Source: Uranotaenia lowii
Taxonomy: Eukaryota; Arthropoda; Insecta; Diptera; Culicidae
DNA length: 64,000 bases
Reading direction: 5' to 3'
Assembly (NCBI RefSeq): GCF_029784155.1
Contig: NC_073693.1
Span: forward strand, 237,712,447-237,776,446
How positions within the stretch are numbered: the stretch's first letter is position 1; each line of letters starts with the position of its first letter. Below the pieces are notes generated by a model. The model was not told the origin of the DNA and searched no databases. It saw only the letters and a list, made by a program, of their open reading frames with translations. Positions 59,482 to 64,000 of this stretch are shown here, piece by piece. Position numbers and translations under genes: made by a program.

Positions 59482-60065
59482 GTGAGAGCGTTCCATCTAT
59501 TTTACTTTACTTTATTGTTCACCTCATAAGTTGAGACAATAATATGACGTAGCCAATTTAGCATCAAAATTTTCAATTGTTGATTTTTTTATTGCAATTG
59601 TTAGAAAAAAAAATTAAAATCAAATGTTTGTAAAGCGAGAAATTACATTAGTATTTTGGTTTTTCTACTATCTTAAATGATTTATCATTTCCCTACCCAA
59701 GATTCAAGATATAGCTGAAACGCAATAAAAAAAAATTTAAATTGATTGCCGATTGTCATTCAAATTATTTAAAACTTAAGGCTGTAAAGCTTAGGGTCTA
59801 GCTAAAATATTACGTTTTAAATTGTGTTAATATAAACAAACAATTTATCACAATCATCAGATAAAAGTTGATGGATTATGAAAATTTTTACATTTCAGAT
59901 TCTTACAAAATTGTGCAAATTTTAGCGAAATTTTTAGGTAAAATGAATATTATATCTTTTTAAACTATGAAAAGTTTTAAATAATTTGTCCATTTTTTTT
60001 TTGGTAGAATAAAAGTTTAACTCAATAGTTGTCAATAGTTAAAATTTTCTCCTTGTTTTATTTTA
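59482..60065. other. AT-rich DNA without a recognised feature
   Basis: Intron-like A/T sequence downstream of the candidate donor. Confidence 0.45.
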
Positions 60066-60415
60066 ATGCATCTTAAAAAAGAGAAAAGATTTTTGATGTC
60101 TTTAAATTAAAAAAAAGGAAATATTGAAACACTTTTTTTTTATTTCATCGAAATAATCGAATCTGATTTCAAAAAAACAGCTTTGTTTTTTCTTTGTAAA
60201 CTTTTTATGTTTAACAACATTGTTTTGTAACCTCCATTTTTATGCATCTTAAAAAAGAGAAAATATTTTTGACGTCTTTAAATAAAAAAAAAGTAACTAT
60301 TGAAACACTTTTTTTTATTTCATCGAATAAATTGAATCTGATTTAAAAAAAAAAACAGCGTTGATTTTTCTTTGTAAACTTTTATGTTTAACAATATTGC
60401 AAACTACTATTCAAA
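60066..60415 (+). repeat. 176-bp tandem duplication
   Basis: ATGCATCTTAAAAAAGAGAA starts at 60066 and again at 60242; the units then match through ATTGAAACACTTTTTTT, TTTCATCGAA, GAATCTGATTT and TTTCTTTGTAAACTTTTTAT with small length differences in A/T runs. Two copies only, AT-rich, non-coding. Confidence 0.85.
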
Positions 60416-60569
60416 CTTTTTGTTTTTAATTTAAATTTTTTAACCTTAAAGTATTTTTCACATTAAATTTACTGCCCTTCAAGATAACTATTATTTCTTT
60501 TTCAGGTATCAGGTAACTTTGATGTTATATATATATGTAGAATATTATTTTGAATTTGAATTATATTTT

Positions 60570-60800
60570 CATATCGGGGATTGGGAACTAGAGGGAATGC
60601 ATCTGGGGATAACCCAAAGCAATTATTGCAAGCGGAGTGGAGTGCCAACCATTGTAGGTTTCTGAGGGTTGGATGCCTCCTCTCGACGAACCATCGGCCG
60701 TGGAAGCCCGAGAAGTCAATTCAAAGGCCAAGCCACACAGACATAGGCAGGACCTTGCTACCGATGGGGGAATCATACATACATACATACATACATACAA
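60570..60800 (+). other. GC-rich block ending in a (CATA)n microsatellite
   Basis: 60575-60770 is unusually GC-rich for the area (TGGGAACTAGAGGGAATGCA, CATCGGCCGTGGAAGCCCGA) and ends directly in six CATA units (60775-60799). That looks like the 3' end of an RTE-like or other LINE with a simple-repeat tail, but the translated product (60581-60823) is not recognisable. Confidence 0.4.
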
Positions 60801-60953
60801 TAGTGCAAAATCAACTGTTTTGACATGTTTTGGTTTTCAATGAGTGTTTTTCATTCCGTAGATGAACTCAGATGATAATTTTAATTAAATTGTAAGGCAA
60901 CAAAAATTTTTAATCTGTATTATGTTATCTTGCTAATCCCACATATTTTGTTA

Positions 60954-61285
60954 ATCTTGTTTATCTTGTTTATTTCGTTTATCTTGTTTATCTTGTTTAT
61001 CTTGTTTATCTTGTTTATCTTGTTTATCTTGTTTATCTTGTTTATCTTGTTTATCTTGTTTATCTTGTTTATCTTGTTTATCTTGTTTATCTTGTTTATC
61101 TTGTTTATCTTGTTTATCTTGTTTATCTTGTTTATCTTGTTTATCTTGTTTATCTTGTTTATCTTGTTTATCTTGTTTATCTTGTTTACCTTGTTTATCT
61201 TGTTTATCTTGTTTATCTTGTTTTTCTTGTTAATTTTGTTAATCTTGTTTATCGTGTTATCTTGTTTATCATTTTTATCTCGTTT
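60954..61285 (+). repeat. 9-bp minisatellite (TTTATCTTG)n
   Basis: About 36 units, the central ~28 almost perfect, decaying at both edges (TTTATTTCG at the left, TTTACC, TTTTTC, TTAATTTTG variants at the right). Because 9 is a multiple of three it produces an endless Ile-Leu-Phe frame (60930-61310) that is not a gene. Confidence 0.95.
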
Positions 61286-61289
61286 TATT

Positions 61290-62700
61290 TTTCGAATTAT
61301 TTTTCAATAATATCCGACTACTTTCCGTTGAGCAGTATATAGTGGGAGTTTTATGCGATTTCCAGTAACTTGTTGATTCGAAAAGTAATGCCTAGCGGAT
61401 GCTATCATCATGGATTTCAAAATAACGTCGGACTAGGATTTGCGATTTTATATGTTAACCATCACTGCATGAATTATGAAAATTTTGAGACTTGTGTTTG
61501 TTGTCAATAGAATAACTGTATTGCCCTCGAATCATAAAACTTATATCAGAAAAATTTAATTTGTGTTTAAACAGTTTAATTGTTTAAATAGTAAAAATTA
61601 GTTTATTAAATGGTAAACGAAATAAGGCATCTATGAACTATCGTAGAATATTACATTGACAAAGATTATATTTCTAGAAAATACAGTTAGTATAGTTACA
61701 CACATTTTTTTTGTTACCATTTATAACACATTAACATTTATAAGTTTTATTTTACTGTAAAATCTAATTTATATTTTTGTATTATATATGATACCACGTT
61801 AAGTAATCTCTTAAAAATGCGTAACAAAAGATCTCAAAGCATTATAAAGTTATCAAGTCAAAAACAAACATTAAAGTCATCATTGTTTATAGTCTCGAGT
61901 TGATTTGGTTCCACCAGTAATTTTTAAATTTACCCACAAAACTATGCGATTTTTACCCTACTAATGAAAAGTTGCACCAAACTTTGTTTTTAATGAAAAA
62001 ATAAATGAAATCGTTTGAAAATTTTTAGTTTTCGTTATGTTTGTGATTTCATAACGCATGAAGCACAATTTGCAGTAATTTTTGGTTTTGTTCGAACTAA
62101 ATTTTACACGTTTTCTGTCAAAAATGTTTTTAAAGAAAAAGCATAAGGATGCTGCATAAATTTAGGGATAAAAATACTACAAAAAATTCTACTAGATGGA
62201 ATCATAAAAATTAACGTTTAGATGGATTAAATTTTGAAATTAACATACGCGTGATACAGAACAAACATATTCCAGCACATAGAAACGAGTTTTAAACGGT
62301 GAATCTTTGATTTGTATTGTGATGCATTTTAGCCCAGTTTGGTAACTGAATTATTAATATATGACCCATTCCAAGCGCCCTTCAACTGGAGAACCGATTT
62401 TCATTTTTCATTATTCAAATCAATTTGCCCAGCATTTGAAAGTTCATTTCTTGAGCTTCATTTTCCATCAAAAGATTTTCTGTTACCTTTTTTCGGAATT
62501 GAGTATGTTGACGTTGAAATTTAAAATTTTAGTACGGAAATAAACTGATTTTAACAATTATTCTTTATTTGAAACATAACTTTGTCAAAAAACTAGCTAA
62601 TTAAAACAAGTTATTGCAAAATTATTGTAAAAAAGCCATCATTTAAGAATGATATTAGATTAAAAATTATCACAGCAACTTAACGCTCTGTGATTGGTAA
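61290..62700. other. AT-rich DNA without a recognised feature
   Basis: Low-complexity A/T sequence. No gene or repeat assigned. Confidence 0.5.
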
Positions 62701-62719
62701 TAAAGGTATCTATTTTTGA

Positions 62720-62906
62720 GCGTTGTGACGTCACGAAAATTCTACTATTTTTCAATTCATGATTCCTTTAAACGTCACATACTGTCGAAAATTAAAGATC
62801 TCTTCAAACATTTTTGAGAGGAATTCAATGCTTTATTCAGAATGAAAATCGGTTCAGAAGGTTGTGAGTTGCACCCGGGCAAAGAATGCGTTGTGACGTC
62901 ACGTAA
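62720..62906. promoter_or_regulatory. Paired CRE palindromes
   Basis: GCGTTGTGACGTCACG occurs twice, with the perfect palindrome TGACGTCA at 62726-62733 and 62894-62901 (168 bp apart), each followed by an A/T stretch (AAAATT, TAAATT). TGACGTCA is the binding site of CREB/ATF bZIP factors. The shared flanks suggest a duplicated unit, perhaps in a repeat. Confidence 0.45.
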
Positions 62907-63570
62907 ATTGATTTCCTTTTTTTCGATAACGTCTTACTTTAACACTATTATAATATTTCTTCAAAACAAGTTTAACATAACAATGCGCTTCAAGAAATGA
63001 ATTCAATTATCAAGTTTTAATGATATAACAAATCATTTTTTTTCGCATTAACGCGGTTATTTTAGAACGTCTTAAAAAAAAAATACAAATTTGCGCTTGT
63101 GAAACACTTTATTCGAGAATAAACAAACAGTCATTAACATGAAATCCTCGTCGATTTTTATAAAGAATATTTGTAAATTATACAGTAGGTAGTGATCACT
63201 GATTTGAATAAAAATTTTGAAGGTAGTTATCTGAAGTTTAAAATAAATTACAATAAGATCAAGTTCTTCGATATAAGAATAAAAAATGCGCTTATAGCTT
63301 CTATAACTTGCTAACATTATGTTAAAAAAAAACTTAGTATCTATGGAATAAATGCAATAGGATTAACAAATTTTTGAATATGGTAAATTTTTTAAAAAAC
63401 AATTTTCTTTCGTACAAATTCATAAGACTGTTCTCATAAAATATTTTAAAAAAGTGTCCTTTATTGAAACTTCTACCTTATAGAATGTTGCTAGAAAATC
63501 CAAATCGAACCCCGTATTCACATTAATTCCCACGAAGAGACTTTTAACTCAACAACAATATTAAAATATG
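62907..63570. other. AT-rich DNA without a recognised feature
   Basis: No gene, RNA or repeat assigned. Confidence 0.5.
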
Positions 63571-63780
63571 AAGGTACTAGCACAGGGTTTCATGCAAAAT
63601 TAGGCCCAGATTATACTACAAAAAGGAGGGGTCGTGCAACAAACCTTAAGTTTGTATAGAATTGAGCATAATTTTTTCGGGATGAACAAAAAAACCTATT
63701 TACAAGTTTTTTACCAATAATTTTGGTCCTTATTAACCGATTGTTCTTCTAATTTCAGTGTTTCAAAGCTTAAATTAATA
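63571..63780. repeat. Divergent single arm related to foldback FB3
   Basis: GGTACTAGCACAGGGTTTCATGC..., AAATTAGGCCCAGAT, GTTTGTATAGAATTGAG, TTTTTTCGGGATGAACA and ACAAGTTTTTTACCAATAAT follow the order of FB3 17040-17225 with many substitutions. The rest of the element is absent. Confidence 0.5.
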
Positions 63781-64000
63781 TAGGGTGATTTGCCAATCGT
63801 TGTCCCCTAACCCATTGTTGCACAGCATGACTTAAATTGTCAATATTTCAGCTGTTTTTCAACTTTTTCTCAAAAATAATAATGAATCATGTTATTCGGA
63901 ATGTTTTCTGATGAAATTAGGGTTTTGTGATATTTTCTGCTGATAAGTGTGTATCTTACGACAGTTTTAATTTTTCTTGTTTTTATCGCGCGGTTTTTGT
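63781..64000. other. Possible element end running off the window
   Basis: AGGGTGATTTGCCAATCGTT followed by GTCCCCTAACCC has the look of a DNA-transposon terminus, but the other end would lie outside the window. Confidence 0.25.

Noticed and set aside
60930..61310. 126-codon open frame of Ile-Leu-Phe repeats
   Set aside because: It is the translation of the 9-bp minisatellite; no gene features.
1..64000. CRISPR array, bacterial operon or phage
   Set aside because: Tandem repeats lack the unique-spacer pattern, there are no dense ORFs or ribosome-binding sites, and the element content is that of an insect nucleus.

Overview
This window looks like insect nuclear DNA, most likely from a mosquito (Culicidae). 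It is AT-rich, has no dense gene set and no operon-like structure, and is filled with decayed transposable elements. The best taxonomic clue is a pair of Tc1/mariner relics whose transposase has a 37-residue D-to-E spacing (ITmD37E type, known mainly from mosquitoes). RTE- and Jockey-type LINEs, tRNA-derived SINEs and small Helitrons fit the same picture. No complete conventional host gene is visible. The window is probably intergenic or long-intron DNA.

Layout. 1-4846: remains of a minus-strand Helitron built of ~150-bp tandem units, interrupted by a TA-flanked MITE and by a hairpin (foldback) element that carries a hAT-like MITE. 5300-6557: a GC-richer block ending in a consensus splice donor, a candidate non-coding first exon. 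7463-10113: a 2.65-kb foldback element with another inverted-repeat element inside. 10114-19925: AT-rich DNA with a TA-MITE (15995-16522), a foldback with an 8-bp target duplication (16976-17670) and a GC-richer island (18350-19100). 19928-22790: SINE, DD37E mariner and Jockey-like LINE fragment in series. 23830-24294: the cleanest hAT-like MITE. 26989-27960: candidate host exon with a 58-codon small ORF.

28897-32035 is a four-level nest (hAT-like MITE > SINE > hAT-like MITE > Helitron). Both MITE insertions are bracketed by target duplications, and the Helitron is fixed by an empty-site comparison. 32512-37080 is a minus-strand RTE-type LINE carrying a clean insertion of a 1.2-kb ORF1-only retroelement with a poly(A) tail, comparable to the half-a-LINE (HAL1) elements of mammals. 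39282-44410 is a second mariner relic followed by a plus-strand RTE-type LINE broken by a Jockey-like element and by an unidentified 0.74-kb segment. 44410-64000 is mostly AT-rich DNA with a third TA-MITE (46228-47150), a transmembrane small ORF (51334-51531), a 24-nt microexon candidate (53715-53738), a second Helitron (57513-58927), a candidate first exon (59415-59481), a 9-bp minisatellite (60954-61285) and two CRE palindromes 168 bp apart.

The main interest is retroelement and MITE biology: nested insertions with readable boundaries, an ORF1-only LINE derivative, and several hairpin elements that would give long double-stranded RNA if transcribed. All functional statements rest on motif reading by eye. 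No database search or folding calculation was run.
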